Origin: RGIG7213 sp045540335
Lineage (GTDB): Bacteria; Bacillota; Clostridia; Oscillospirales; CAG-272
Assembly: GCA_045540335.1 (NCBI GenBank)
Contig: JAZQHC010000018.1
Location: 62,001 to 126,000, forward strand
Direction of reading: 5' to 3'
DNA length: 64,000 nt
In this document: positions 33,999 through 43,129 of the stretch, piece by piece
How the letters are laid out: each line of letters starts with the position of its first letter
Position numbering within the stretch: position 1 is the first letter of the stretch
Position numbers and translations under genes: made by a program
Notes under the pieces: model-generated
Seen by the model: only the letters and a program-made list of their open reading frames with translations
The model's database searches: none
Told to the model about the DNA's origin: nothing

Positions 33999-34552
33999 AT
34001 TTTCACCCCATCGCTTTCAAGAAGTTTTTTAAGTTTTTTTCTTGCCCTATGCAATTTTACGGAAACGTGGTTTTCGCTTTTGTTGAATCTTACCGCAAGA
34101 CTTGCAACAGATTCAAGATATATGTATCTGCGTACAAACAAAATCTGCGTTTCCGCATCAAGATTGCGTATAAAGCTATTGATTGCATTTTTTATCGTGT
34201 CATCATTTAACGGTATGTTTTCACTGTCCTTGCAGGGAATGCTTTCGTCAAGCTCGGAAAGAGTTTGACAGTATGCGTCACCTCGTTTTTGCCGAGTATT
34301 GTAACGCAATCTGTCCACACTGATATTTTTGGCGATTCTGCAGATATAGGCAGGCAAATTATTTGGCGACTTCGGTGGTATGCTTTCCCACAACGCCATT
34401 AAAATATCATTTGATATTTCTTCTACGTCGCATTCGTTGCTTAATACCTTTCTAATCACTTCCTTGTACAGGTTAGAATATTTTAGCGATATTTCTCTTA
34501 ACCCGATTTCCGAGCGTTGAAAAAGCTGCTCTATTATTTCATGATCATTCAT
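33995..34552 (-). CDS. ECF-type RNA polymerase sigma factor
   Basis: 185 residues. Region 2 (CDVEEISNDILMALWESIP, NNLPAYICRIAKNISVDRLR) and region 4 (FVRRYIYLESVASLAVRFNKSENHVSVKLHRARKKLKKLL) are both clear. AAAGGA precedes the ATG. It heads a two-gene unit with the membrane anti-sigma-like protein; its signal is unknown. Confidence 0.88.
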   Translation of the reverse strand: MNDHEIIEQLFQRSEIGLREISLKYSNLYKEVIRKVLSNECDVEEISNDILMALWESIPPKSPNNLPAYICRIAKNISVDRLRYNTRQKRGDAYCQTLSELDESIPCKDSENIPLNDDTIKNAINSFIRNLDAETQILFVRRYIYLESVASLAVRFNKSENHVSVKLHRARKKLKKLLESDGVKI

Positions 34553-34651
34553 TACTATTCCTTTCTGCGGCGTTTGCCGTACGTACGTTTCTGTATATTA
34601 AGTCGATATTCACTTGAAAATATTACAGGCTGTGAAAAAAATATTTGCTGT

Positions 34652-34680
34652 ATTATATCACATAATACACGGATAGTAAA
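34652..34680 (-). promoter_or_regulatory. Promoter of the ECF sigma/anti-sigma pair
   Basis: TTTACT (34675-34680), 17-base spacer, TATAAT (34652-34657) with extended TG; leader about 93 bases. Confidence 0.6.
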
Positions 34681-34712
34681 TACGTGTAACGTACACATAT
34701 TTTGTATTTTAC

Positions 34713-34741
34713 TTGACGATACCGTTTTTTTATGGTACAAT
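34713..34741 (+). promoter_or_regulatory. Promoter of the RpiB-like gene
   Basis: TTGACG (34713-34718), 17-base spacer, TACAAT (34736-34741) with an extended TG; the start codon is about 30 bases on. Confidence 0.7.
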
Positions 34742-34773
34742 TCAAGTAATAAAAAATAAAGGCGGTATTCGAT

Positions 34774-35343
34774 ATGAAAATGGTAAAAGATAAAGAAATA
34801 CTTGTAGGTGCTGATTTTGCGGGATTTCCGTTGAAAGAAGCTGTGGTTGCACACTTGAAATCAAAGGGCTGGAAAGTTACCGACGTTGGCGTTCGTTCTT
34901 TAGATGATAACGATACTGACCTTATGTTTCACCGAGTTGGTTTAAGGGTAGGCTCGATGATAGCAGAACGAGAGTTCGAGCGTGCACTTATATTCTGCGG
35001 TACGGGTATGGGCATTCACATTGCGGCAAGCAAATGCCCGCACGTTCACGCCGGGGTGGTTGAAAGTGTTCCGGCAGCACTTCGTGCCATAACCGGAAAC
35101 GGCGTTAATGTTTTGTCTATGGGGGCATTTTACGTTGCACCGCAAATGGGTATCGACATTGCAGAAGCATATCTTAATGCAGAGCTTGGGTCAGGCTACG
35201 AATGGTGGCATAATTTTTACGAATTTCACAAGCTTGCCATTGACGAGCTGGAAGCGTTTGATTATGAAAAATATAAGGCAAACGGGTTTAAAGTAGAACA
35301 CCTTGGCGACTATGATCTTAAGCTGGAAACAAAGCCTGAATAA
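34774..35343 (+). CDS. RpiB/LacAB-family sugar-phosphate isomerase, divergent
   Basis: 189 residues, about 40 more than usual RpiB. The catalytic cysteine motif is present as FCGTGMGIHIAASK. The first motif, normally Asp-His-Ala-Gly, reads GADFAGFPLK, with Phe in place of His, and the C-terminus adds an extension with YEWWHNFYEFH. It is likely an isomerase acting on a sugar phosphate other than ribose 5-phosphate. Single-gene unit with promoter and terminator. Confidence 0.75.
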   Translation: MKMVKDKEILVGADFAGFPLKEAVVAHLKSKGWKVTDVGVRSLDDNDTDLMFHRVGLRVGSMIAEREFERALIFCGTGMGIHIAASKCPHVHAGVVESVPAALRAITGNGVNVLSMGAFYVAPQMGIDIAEAYLNAELGSGYEWWHNFYEFHKLAIDELEAFDYEKYKANGFKVEHLGDYDLKLETKPE

Positions 35344-35350
35344 ATTACAT

Positions 35351-35382
35351 ATCCACGCCCCAAAAAGGCGTGGATTTTTTTT
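35351..35382 (+). terminator. Rho-independent terminator
   Basis: ATCCACGCC (35351-35359) pairs with GGCGTGGAT (35367-35375), followed by a run of T. Confidence 0.9.
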
Positions 35383-35412
35383 AATTTTTTTTGAAAAATT
35401 ACAGATTTAGTA

Positions 35413-35441
35413 TTGAAATCTTGCATAATATGTGCTATAAT
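35413..35441 (+). promoter_or_regulatory. Promoter of gdhA
   Basis: TTGAAA (35413-35418), 17-base spacer, TATAAT (35436-35441) with extended TG. The leader is about 25 bases. Confidence 0.75.
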
Positions 35442-35472
35442 CTGCACAAAATCATTATTTTGGAGGAATATT

Positions 35473-36825
35473 ATGTCATTCAAAACTGAATATCTTGCAG
35501 GCGTGTACGAAAAAGTAGTACGTACAAACCCCGGCGAGATTGAATTTCATCAAACAGTAAAAGAAGTTCTCGAATCTATCGAACCTGTTATAGAACAACG
35601 CCCCGACCTCGTTGCTGCAGGTGTTGTTGACCGTATGGTTGAACCCGAACGCGCTATTTCTTTCAGAGTTGCTTGGGTTGATGATAACGGAAACGTTCAA
35701 GTAAACAAAGGCTACCGCGTACAGTTTAACTCTGCTATCGGTCCTTACAAGGGCGGTATCCGTTTTGCGCCCTCCGTTAACCTTTCTATAATGAAGTTCC
35801 TCGGCTTCGAACAGACATTTAAAAACGCACTTACAACGCTTCCTATGGGCGGCGGTAAGGGCGGTTCCGACTTTGATCCCACAGGTAAGTCCGATGGGGA
35901 AGTTATGCGTTTCTGCCAAAGCTTTATGACAGAGCTTCAAAAATATATCGGCGCTGATACAGACGTTCCTGCAGGCGATATGGGCGTTGGCGCACGTGAG
36001 ATCGGCTATATGTTCGGTCAGTATAAGAGAATTCGTGATGAATTTACAGGTGTACTTACAGGTAAAAACATCAATAGCGGCGGCTCTCTTATCCGCCCTG
36101 AAGCGACAGGCTTCGGCGCTGTTTATTACGTTGTTGAAATGCTTAAAAGCCTTGGCGAATCTATCGAAGGCAAGACTTTTGCAGTTTCCGGCTTCGGTAA
36201 CGTTGCTTGGGGTACTGTAAAGAAGATTACAGAGCTTGGCGGTAAGGTAGTTACTATCTCAGGTCCCGACGGCTACGTGTACGACGAAAACGGTATCAAT
36301 ACAGAAGAAAAGATCAATTATATGCTTGAAATGCGTGATTCCTGCCGCAACAAGGTTAAGGATTATGCAGATAAATTCGGCGTTCCTTTCTATGCAGGCG
36401 AAAAGCCCTGGGGCGTTAAGGCAGATATTCTTATGCCTTGTGCTACACAGAACGAGGTTGGCATGGTTGAAGCTGAAAAGATCGTTGCTAACGGCGTTAA
36501 ATACTATGTTGAAGTTTCCAATATGCCTTCAACAAACGAGGCTATTGCTTACTTGAAGCAGAACGGTGTAGTTGTTGCTCCTTCAAAGGCTGTTAAAGCC
36601 GGCGGTGTTGCAGTTTCCGGCTTGGAAATGACGCAAAACTCCATGCGTTTGTCTTGGTCTGCTGAAGAAGTTGACGAAAAGCTTAAGGGCATTATGAAGA
36701 GCATCTTCACAAACTCTGCAAAAGCTGCTAAGGAATACGGCATGGAAGGCGACCTCGTTGCAGGTGCTAACATCGCAGGCTTCCTTAAAGTTGCAGAAGC
36801 TATGAAGTGGCAAGGTGTTAACTAA
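35473..36825 (+). CDS. gdhA: Glutamate dehydrogenase (NADP-type, hexameric)
   Basis: 450 residues, the standard size. It interconverts 2-oxoglutarate plus ammonium and glutamate. The N-terminal domain carries GPYKGGIRFAPSVN and catalytic Lys in LPMGGGKGGSDFDP; the nucleotide domain has AVSGFGNVAWG. The start at 35473 has GGAGG upstream; 20 earlier in-frame codons overlap the promoter. Length and GGGKGGSDFDP point to the biosynthetic NADP form. Codons look strongly biased, as in a highly expressed gene. Confidence 0.95.
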   Translation: MSFKTEYLAGVYEKVVRTNPGEIEFHQTVKEVLESIEPVIEQRPDLVAAGVVDRMVEPERAISFRVAWVDDNGNVQVNKGYRVQFNSAIGPYKGGIRFAPSVNLSIMKFLGFEQTFKNALTTLPMGGGKGGSDFDPTGKSDGEVMRFCQSFMTELQKYIGADTDVPAGDMGVGAREIGYMFGQYKRIRDEFTGVLTGKNINSGGSLIRPEATGFGAVYYVVEMLKSLGESIEGKTFAVSGFGNVAWGTVKKITELGGKVVTISGPDGYVYDENGINTEEKINYMLEMRDSCRNKVKDYADKFGVPFYAGEKPWGVKADILMPCATQNEVGMVEAEKIVANGVKYYVEVSNMPSTNEAIAYLKQNGVVVAPSKAVKAGGVAVSGLEMTQNSMRLSWSAEEVDEKLKGIMKSIFTNSAKAAKEYGMEGDLVAGANIAGFLKVAEAMKWQGVN

Positions 36826-36841
36826 TAATTAGTTGTAAATT

Positions 36842-36876
36842 AAACGGGTGTCTGAAAAAGATACCCGTTTTTTACT
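36842..36876 (+). terminator. Terminator of gdhA
   Basis: AAACGGGTGTC (36842-36852) pairs with GATACCCGTTT (36860-36870), then a T run. Confidence 0.88.
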
Positions 36877-37012
36877 TTTCAGAAATATTGGTTTATATGT
36901 GAAAATCGTATTTAAGCGTATCAAATAGTTTGTGTATTTTGGTAATGTGCTTAATTGCCATTTTTAAATGTAACTTTTTTATTAACTGGATATCTGTACG
37001 GAAAGTTATATA

Positions 37013-37041
37013 TTGACAAAATACATTATCTGTGGTATAAT
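37013..37041 (+). promoter_or_regulatory. Promoter of rpsF-ssb-rpsR
   Basis: TTGACA (37013-37018), 17-base spacer, TATAAT (37036-37041) with extended TG. Confidence 0.85.
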
Positions 37042-37047
37042 ACACGT

Positions 37048-37110
37048 TCAGAGATACTGCAAAGTTTCTCCTTGCCGCAGACTTGATCTGCGGACATATG
37101 TCCATAAGGA
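37048..37110 (+). promoter_or_regulatory. rpsF leader, possible S6:S18 autoregulatory RNA
   Basis: The leader folds a stem CCGCAGA/TCTGCGG (about 37075-37093) followed by GGACATATGTCC before the AAGGAGG site. Many bacteria have an S6:S18-binding motif here with a conserved CCG; the CCG at the stem base is suggestive, not proof. Confidence 0.4.
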
Positions 37111-37122
37111 GGTGTAAAGAAT

Positions 37123-37413
37123 ATGGAAAAAATTGTACACGATTACGAAACCATGTTCATTGTTAATGCAACACTCGAAGATGATGCTATAAGGGCTATC
37201 GTTGATAAGTTCAAAGCGCTTATCGAAGCAAACGGCGAAGTTGCTGAATGCAATGAATGGGGCAAACGCAAGCTTGCTTATCCTATCGACGATGTTAACG
37301 ACGGTTTCTACGTACTTGTTAACTACAAGGCAGAAGCTGCTTTCGTTGCAGAATTGGAACGTAATTTCAACATCACAGACGGTATTCTCCGTTCTATGAC
37401 TATCAAAGCGTAA
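37123..37413 (+). CDS. rpsF: 30S ribosomal protein S6
   Basis: 96 residues, normal length. YETMFIVNATLEDDAI and WGKRKLAYPIDDVNDGFYVLVNY are S6 signatures. It binds 16S rRNA with S18, encoded two genes downstream. AAGGAGGTG precedes the ATG. Confidence 0.97.
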   Translation: MEKIVHDYETMFIVNATLEDDAIRAIVDKFKALIEANGEVAECNEWGKRKLAYPIDDVNDGFYVLVNYKAEAAFVAELERNFNITDGILRSMTIKA

Positions 37414-37423
37414 GGAGTAGATA

Positions 37424-37885
37424 ATGGCGAATTTTAATTACAACAAAATTACCATCGCCGGACGCTTAACGGCAGACCCCGAATTGAAGCAAACGCCCAA
37501 CGGCGTTTCCGTAACTTCGTTTACGGTTGCGGTAAACCGCAGATTTGCAAAAGCGGGCGAGCCTAATTCTGCAGATTTTTTGCCCGTAGTCGCTTGGAGA
37601 CAACAGGCAGAACTTGTTGCGAAATATTTTAAAAAGGGCTCTTCTATCTGTGTTAGCGGTTCGTTACAATCAAGAAACTGGACTGATACGCAGGGCAACA
37701 AGCGTTATTCGTACGATATAGTTGCTGAAGAGGTTTATTTTGTGGATTCCAAGGCAGAAAGCTCTCACGCACCGTCTGCTGCGGATTTTGGGGAACCGCC
37801 GCCTGTAGCGCCCTCGTTCAGTTCACAACCGACAGAGGCTGTAAACTTTGAAGAAATGCAGGATGATGACGACTTGCCCTTCTGA
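37424..37885 (+). CDS. ssb: Single-stranded DNA-binding protein
   Basis: 153 residues. The OB fold spans 1-110 (ITIAGRLTADPELKQTPNG, GSSICVSGSLQSRNW), followed by a flexible linker and the acidic tail DDDDLPF that recruits partner proteins. The rpsF-ssb-rpsR order is classic for Firmicutes. Confidence 0.97.
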   Translation: MANFNYNKITIAGRLTADPELKQTPNGVSVTSFTVAVNRRFAKAGEPNSADFLPVVAWRQQAELVAKYFKKGSSICVSGSLQSRNWTDTQGNKRYSYDIVAEEVYFVDSKAESSHAPSAADFGEPPPVAPSFSSQPTEAVNFEEMQDDDDLPF

Positions 37886-37917
37886 TAAAAGGCAAGATCA
37901 ATACGGAGGATATAATA

Positions 37918-38166
37918 ATGGATAGAGAAAGAAATTTCGATAAGCCTTTCCGCAATAAGAAAAAGAAGAAGGTTTGCCAATTCTGTGCGGAAAAAGCTGA
38001 AAAGATCGATTACAAAGATACCGTTAAGTTGAGAAAATGCATCAGCGAACGTTCCAAAATTCTTCCCAGAAGAATTACAGGTACTTGCGCAAAGCACCAA
38101 AGAGAACTTACGGAAGCTGTAAAGCGTGCACGCCAGATGGCGCTCATCCCTTACATCAGCGACTAA
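37918..38166 (+). CDS. rpsR: 30S ribosomal protein S18
   Basis: 82 residues. CQFCAEKAEKIDYKD and the conserved ITGTCAKHQRELTEAVKRAR are S18 signatures; the paired cysteines may bind zinc. A GGAGG site lies before the ATG. It is the last gene of the operon. Confidence 0.96.
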   Translation: MDRERNFDKPFRNKKKKKVCQFCAEKAEKIDYKDTVKLRKCISERSKILPRRITGTCAKHQRELTEAVKRARQMALIPYISD

Positions 38167-38181
38167 TTAAAAACGAAAAAA

Positions 38182-38218
38182 GACCACTGCCGATCTATAC
38201 GGCGGTGGTCGTTTTTTT
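38182..38218 (+). terminator. Terminator of the rpsF operon
   Basis: GACCACTGCCG (38182-38192) pairs with CGGCGGTGGTC (38200-38210), followed by seven T. Confidence 0.92.
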
Positions 38219-38233
38219 CAAACGGTAAAATGC

Positions 38234-38262
38234 TTGACAAATTTTTTATCGTATGATAGTAT
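38234..38262 (+). promoter_or_regulatory. Promoter of the YfhO-like gene
   Basis: TTGACA (38234-38239), 17-base spacer, TAGTAT (38257-38262) with extended TG. Confidence 0.65.
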
Positions 38263-38323
38263 TATGTTACTTATGATTATTTTTTGCCGTTTTTTGCGGT
38301 TTTGATTTCGGAGGGCGAAGAAA

Positions 38324-40663
38324 TTGCTTCAAAAAAATAAATATTCGATAATAAACGTCGGTTTTTTGGCGGCGCTGATGATGTTGATCATAATGCTTCC
38401 GTCTATGATACAAAACCACGGTATATATATAATAAGGGGCGACTATGTTGACCAATATATACCAAGGCTTATAAAAGCAAAAGAAATAATTTTCGGCGGT
38501 GCTGGAAATTGGGATTGGTATAATTTTTTAGGTGCTTCTTACAACAAGGTAAGTATAATATTTTCGCTTAATTTTCTTTGCTTGCTTTTTCCTGAAGATT
38601 TAATACCGTACGCGGTTACCTATATGCACGCGGTGCGCATTGCGCTTATTGCAATGTCTTCGTTTGTGTATTTAAGATATATGGTTAAAGATCAGAAAAA
38701 TGCCTTTTTGGGTGCATTTTTATATACCTTTTCTTCATATACGTTCGTGTGCTTTGAATTTATGCAGTTTTTAGAGGCATTGTGGTCTTTCCCATTGTTA
38801 CTGCTTGCTGCTGAAAAAATGTTCAGGTGCGATAATTACAAGCACCAGCTTGTTTTGGCATCTTTTCTGTGTTGTTTAACTAATTTTTATTTTTTCGTAT
38901 TTTCTACTATATCGTTTTCTGTTTACTTTTTGTGCAGGTTTTTCTTGTCGGAGGAATGGAAAGAAAAAAGGTACATTAAATTCTTTTTGATCGCCGTTTT
39001 AGAGTATGTTATAGGCTTTTTATGCGCACTTGTATTGATTGCGCCATACCTGTATAGAATGTTTGTTTCTTCCGGGTCTATTGCAAAGGTGGGCAAAAGA
39101 TTAAATAACAATTTCCTTTATGATGAAGCGCTGATATCAAGGTTGTTTTCTATGTTTGTACCCGCAGGAAGCAACAGATTTGATTCTTTCGGGCAAACGC
39201 AATGGAAATCCTTGGCGGCGTATGTACCTGTGTTTGGTTTGTCTATGGTTATAGGTACGTTCTTTAATAAAAAAATGAAAAACAAAAAATGGCTTGTAGT
39301 ATTAAATATTATAAGTATTTTATTCGTAGTTGTAGCAGGTGTAGGGCTTGTGTACAATATGTTTTCTTCGCTTTATACACGCTTTTTGTATGCGATGGTA
39401 ATGTTTTTCGTTTTGTCAACTGTGTTATTTTTGGATAATTACGACGACGGCGTTGCGAAAAAGGGTACGTACATTGCATCTTGTTGTCTTACGGGACTGT
39501 TGTTGCTTTATCACTACTTTTATTCATATCTTTCCGTTACGAATAAAACGGTAAAGAAGTTTGTGCAATATCATGAAAAAGAAGTAGATGTATGTACAGA
39601 TTTTAAGGTTTACATAACTATAGCGGCGCTGGTAATGTATATATGCTTGATAGCTTTCGTATTAAGCCCAAGGGTAAGAAAACACGCCGTGCCGGTGATA
39701 CTTTCGGTTATAGTTTGTTACGGATGCTCGTACACGGTTATGAATATACGCGACGAACATTTGCTTGACTATTACAGAACTTCAAAAATAGATCTTGAAA
39801 CACTTGTCGAAAAATATTATATTGAAAAACCCGAAATTCCCGAACCGAAGAATTACAGGGTAGAGCATTCAAGGCAGCTGCGTAACTTTTCGTATGCAAC
39901 GGCAACGCCCACTATTACGGTGTTTGAAAGCGTAAGAAACTCGTATGCTACCGAAATGGCTAAATGCTTTGATATGTACGTTGGCACGGTAACTATTCTT
40001 CCGCAAAAAACAAATAACGCTATGCGTACCCTTTTGGGCGTTAAGTATTATTATAATTTGTATTCAGACGATCCTGTATCCATACCCAAAGACTTTTCTT
40101 ATTTGAAAACCGAAAATGGCGTAAAGATATACGAAAATAAAAATTATTTGGGGCTTGGATTCTCTTACGACAGCTATATTACGCGGTCCGAATTTAAAAA
40201 AATTCAGCAAAAAAGCACAGCGGCAGATATAATGCTGAATACGTTGGTTGTTGAAGATAAGGATGAGGCGTTTGTTTCACCTCTTTTAAAGAAATATCAA
40301 AGCGGAACACTTTGTAAAGACAGAATTTCACTTCAAAATTTCAAAACGTCATCAAGCGGATTTACAGCATCGGTTTATACCGAAAAACCACAGGTGATTT
40401 ATGTTTCCGTTCCGTATGAAGACGAAGGGTGGACTGCAACGATAAACGGCAAAGAGGTTGATTTTATAAGGGCAAACGTTGGCTGTATGGCGTTTATAAC
40501 CCAGGCAGGTGAAAATAATATTGAATTTTATTTCAGATCTCCTGCACAGAATATCGGAATATTGGGCTCTTGCGTAGGTATTGCGATTTTCGTATCATAT
40601 GCCTATATATGCAAATCTGTAAAAAAGAAAAAGATAAGTAAAGAAGCACAAATTGAATCATAA
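38324..40663 (+). CDS. YfhO-family membrane protein
   Basis: 779 residues starting at a TTG with GGAGGG eight bases upstream. About a dozen membrane helices; the N-terminal IIRGDYVDQYIPRLIKAKE loop and GNWDWYNFLGASY match the YfhO/GT-C-like family, in which an acidic outer loop is catalytic. The C-terminal outer part has PYEDEGWTATINGKEVDF, the family's terminal beta domain. YfhO proteins add sugars to teichoic acids or lipids; the exact role is unknown here. Confidence 0.85.
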   Translation: MLQKNKYSIINVGFLAALMMLIIMLPSMIQNHGIYIIRGDYVDQYIPRLIKAKEIIFGGAGNWDWYNFLGASYNKVSIIFSLNFLCLLFPEDLIPYAVTYMHAVRIALIAMSSFVYLRYMVKDQKNAFLGAFLYTFSSYTFVCFEFMQFLEALWSFPLLLLAAEKMFRCDNYKHQLVLASFLCCLTNFYFFVFSTISFSVYFLCRFFLSEEWKEKRYIKFFLIAVLEYVIGFLCALVLIAPYLYRMFVSSGSIAKVGKRLNNNFLYDEALISRLFSMFVPAGSNRFDSFGQTQWKSLAAYVPVFGLSMVIGTFFNKKMKNKKWLVVLNIISILFVVVAGVGLVYNMFSSLYTRFLYAMVMFFVLSTVLFLDNYDDGVAKKGTYIASCCLTGLLLLYHYFYSYLSVTNKTVKKFVQYHEKEVDVCTDFKVYITIAALVMYICLIAFVLSPRVRKHAVPVILSVIVCYGCSYTVMNIRDEHLLDYYRTSKIDLETLVEKYYIEKPEIPEPKNYRVEHSRQLRNFSYATATPTITVFESVRNSYATEMAKCFDMYVGTVTILPQKTNNAMRTLLGVKYYYNLYSDDPVSIPKDFSYLKTENGVKIYENKNYLGLGFSYDSYITRSEFKKIQQKSTAADIMLNTLVVEDKDEAFVSPLLKKYQSGTLCKDRISLQNFKTSSSGFTASVYTEKPQVIYVSVPYEDEGWTATINGKEVDFIRANVGCMAFITQAGENNIEFYFRSPAQNIGILGSCVGIAIFVSYAYICKSVKKKKISKEAQIES

Positions 40664-40673
40664 ATTTAAAATA

Positions 40674-40706
40674 AAAAAATCCGAATTTATAAACTTCGGA
40701 TTTTTT
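40674..40706. terminator. Bidirectional terminator
   Basis: AAAAAATCCGAA (40674-40685) pairs with TTCGGATTTTTT (40695-40706). It serves the converging genes ending at 40663 and 40720. Confidence 0.9.
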
Positions 40707-40719
40707 ATTTATGTGTAGT

Positions 40720-42069
40720 TTAAAACTTCATTTTCTTTTTTGCTTTTGTTGCTATCGCTTTGAATACCAAAACCGTTATCAATGGAATGATGGGAATTAA
40801 GAAAAATAAAAGTGAAAAATCAAATGTTTCTATTTCGTTTAAGGTTACTATATACGAATTTCCGACAGGGGCATTTACATCGCCGTTTTCATCTGCTTTT
40901 CCGACAACTGTTGCAGGTATTCCGTTTGCATCTTCATAAAAAACGGTTATATCTTTTCCTGCATATTCAACGCCCATATCGAGCGTTACTGCTTTTATAA
41001 CGTCGGGTGTGTTGCAAACAATATATGCGGTAGATATGATGTTTTCTGCGCTGGCACTGTTAAAATTTGACAGTATTTTTTCAGTTGTAAGCGGGGAAAG
41101 GGCAGTTATTTGAACTTCAGTTTCGTATTTACCCGTGATTACCACGGATAATATATCTGAAAGTTGCGGCGTATCTATCACCCACGTTTCGCTGCCGGTA
41201 GAAGACGTGTTTTCTTTTGGCAAAACGGTAAACGTTTTAAAAAAATCGTTTTTGCCCTCTGCACCGTTTTTTATTCTTGCCTCAATGGTAACTTCGCCCA
41301 TTGTTTTTGCAATAAGCTTTCCGCCCGATATCGTTGCGTTACCCGAAAGCACCTTCCACGAAATGCTTTTAACGGTTGCATTCGTCGGAAATACTGCCGC
41401 ATCAAGCGAAAAAGGAATGTTATACGTTACGTTTTTAAGGTCTATTTCTATATCGCTTGTCGGTACAAACGGTTTTGTAATTTCTATTTTTACGGTATTA
41501 CTAACTATACCGCCGCAAATGCAATAAACGTACTTTGTACCTATTGCACTTGTGTCTATACTGATAGATGCTTCGTTCGATTTTGCAAGCAGATTTCCGA
41601 TCTTGTCGGGCGAGTTGCTTTCATACCAATGTATTTCCGATGATATCTGTGTAGCTTCTGCGTTTAAGATAAGTGCTTTGTTTTGTTCAACAATGAATGA
41701 ATCTGCCGAAATTATAACCGAGGCATCGCTATTAAGAATTACGCCGTTTGCTACGTTGGCAACAGCTTTGTATTCTGATGTGTAAAGTGTTGCCGAAAAA
41801 GAAAAGCTGCCGTCCTTTTCATTCGGTAAGACGAATTGCGTAATAGTTATTCCTTGAAGGTCAATGCCTTTTCCCAACATTAAAAGAACGCGTTTTTCAA
41901 TTAAATGCTTTAATTCCTTTTCGTTGTTTGCTTGCGCCTTGCTTACGGTGAAGGAAGTGTTTTCTATTTCTTGCTTCGTTTTATACAACGCATCAGGCTG
42001 GGCAGATGCGTGCATCACCAACAACACCGTAAATATAAAGGCGCAAAGCGCGATTTTAAATAATTTCAT
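40720..42069 (-). CDS. Exported, membrane-anchored Ig-like protein
   Basis: 449 residues with a signal peptide (ALCAFIFTVLLVMHASA), beta-rich Ig-like repeats (one with VFPTNATVKSISWKVLSGNA, a Big_2-type strand pair), and a C-terminal membrane helix (LLFFLIPIIPLITVLVFKAI) with a basic tail. No enzyme motif. Its ATG directly follows the stop of the lipid kinase and has no good ribosome site, so it depends on coupling. Confidence 0.75.
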   Translation of the reverse strand: MKLFKIALCAFIFTVLLVMHASAQPDALYKTKQEIENTSFTVSKAQANNEKELKHLIEKRVLLMLGKGIDLQGITITQFVLPNEKDGSFSFSATLYTSEYKAVANVANGVILNSDASVIISADSFIVEQNKALILNAEATQISSEIHWYESNSPDKIGNLLAKSNEASISIDTSAIGTKYVYCICGGIVSNTVKIEITKPFVPTSDIEIDLKNVTYNIPFSLDAAVFPTNATVKSISWKVLSGNATISGGKLIAKTMGEVTIEARIKNGAEGKNDFFKTFTVLPKENTSSTGSETWVIDTPQLSDILSVVITGKYETEVQITALSPLTTEKILSNFNSASAENIISTAYIVCNTPDVIKAVTLDMGVEYAGKDITVFYEDANGIPATVVGKADENGDVNAPVGNSYIVTLNEIETFDFSLLFFLIPIIPLITVLVFKAIATKAKKKMKF

Positions 42070-42999
42070 TTATTTTACCAATAACTTCAATTTTTTATTT
42101 AGATTTTCAATTGCGATGTGTTTGAATGTGCCTGCGTATTCGCCGTCTGTTGTAAATGGGATATCTTCTTCAAATTCAAATGCGATTTTCTTTGCATGCG
42201 TAAATACTATTCCGCCTTCGTCAAACCGTTGCTCGAATATATTTTTTGCAGTTATCGACCAATCGTTATGATCCTTTGGAACTTTTATCAATAACAATTC
42301 GAACATTCCGTCATCAAGTATAACGTCGTTTGTGCGGTAATTAAGTATTCCGCCGATGGAAACGGAGTTTGAAACTGCGCCAAAAACATAATCGCCGCTG
42401 TAAATGCGCCCATCTGCAGTTACTGTTGCTTTGTGTGGGCGAATCTCGCCTATTGATTTTATTCCGTCCATAATGTAGGCAAGGTGGCCGAATTTATTTT
42501 TAACGCTTTGCGGTGTTTCATACGATACTTTTGTAAATGCACCGAAGGACGCTATATACGTAAAGTATTTTTCTTTGTTTAATAAGCCGACATCAAGCAA
42601 CGTTGCTTTTTCTGCGGATATTATATTTGCTGCCGCAGGAAGATTTTTTGTTAGCTTCAGGGTTTTTGCAAAATCGTTAGTAGTGCCTGTTGGAATATAA
42701 CCAAGCGGCGGTGGATCTATCGTATTTACAATTCCGGATACGGTTTCGTTTAACGTACCATCGCCACCGCAACAGATGATAACGTCGTAATCAGCGGCAC
42801 AATTTTGCGAAATTTCCGATGCGTGGCTTCTATGTTCTGTAAAATAAACGTCGGTTTTATATCCGCGTTCTTTCAATAAAGAAGAAATCTCGTTTGCTTT
42901 TTCTTCTGAAATTTGTTTACCTGCTTTGGGGTTTATTATCAAAGCGGCATTCTTTATCGCTTTCAAAAATACAGCCCTTTCATTTATGTCAATATTCAT
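42070..42999 (-). CDS. Diacylglycerol/lipid kinase family protein
   Basis: About 309 residues. LIINPKAGK, CGGDGTLNETVSGI and GYIPTGTTNDFAKTL are the DagK/YegS nucleotide and substrate motifs. It phosphorylates diacylglycerol or a related lipid at the membrane. The ATG at 42999 lies only about 12 bases from the predicted transcript start and has no ribosome site; a TTG at 42966 with GAAAGGG is a serious alternative (298 residues). Confidence 0.85.
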   Translation of the reverse strand: MNIDINERAVFLKAIKNAALIINPKAGKQISEEKANEISSLLKERGYKTDVYFTEHRSHASEISQNCAADYDVIICCGGDGTLNETVSGIVNTIDPPPLGYIPTGTTNDFAKTLKLTKNLPAAANIISAEKATLLDVGLLNKEKYFTYIASFGAFTKVSYETPQSVKNKFGHLAYIMDGIKSIGEIRPHKATVTADGRIYSGDYVFGAVSNSVSIGGILNYRTNDVILDDGMFELLLIKVPKDHNDWSITAKNIFEQRFDEGGIVFTHAKKIAFEFEEDIPFTTDGEYAGTFKHIAIENLNKKLKLLVK

Positions 43000-43017
43000 G
43001 TAAGTATTTCATTACAC

Positions 43018-43045
43018 ATTATATGCCATTTTTTTTTAATTTCAA
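43018..43045 (-). promoter_or_regulatory. Promoter of the lipid kinase gene
   Basis: TTGAAA (43040-43045), 16-base spacer, TATAAT (43018-43023). Confidence 0.65.
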
Positions 43046-43060
43046 GTGGTAAAGTATGTA

Positions 43061-43089
43061 TTGACTTTAAAAAAATATGGATATATAAT
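43061..43089 (+). promoter_or_regulatory. Promoter of the beta-lactamase-fold gene
   Basis: TTGACT (43061-43066), 17-base spacer, TATAAT (43084-43089). Confidence 0.7.
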
Positions 43090-43129
43090 ATATATGATGG
43101 AAAATATCTGATAACAAGGAGTTTTGCCA

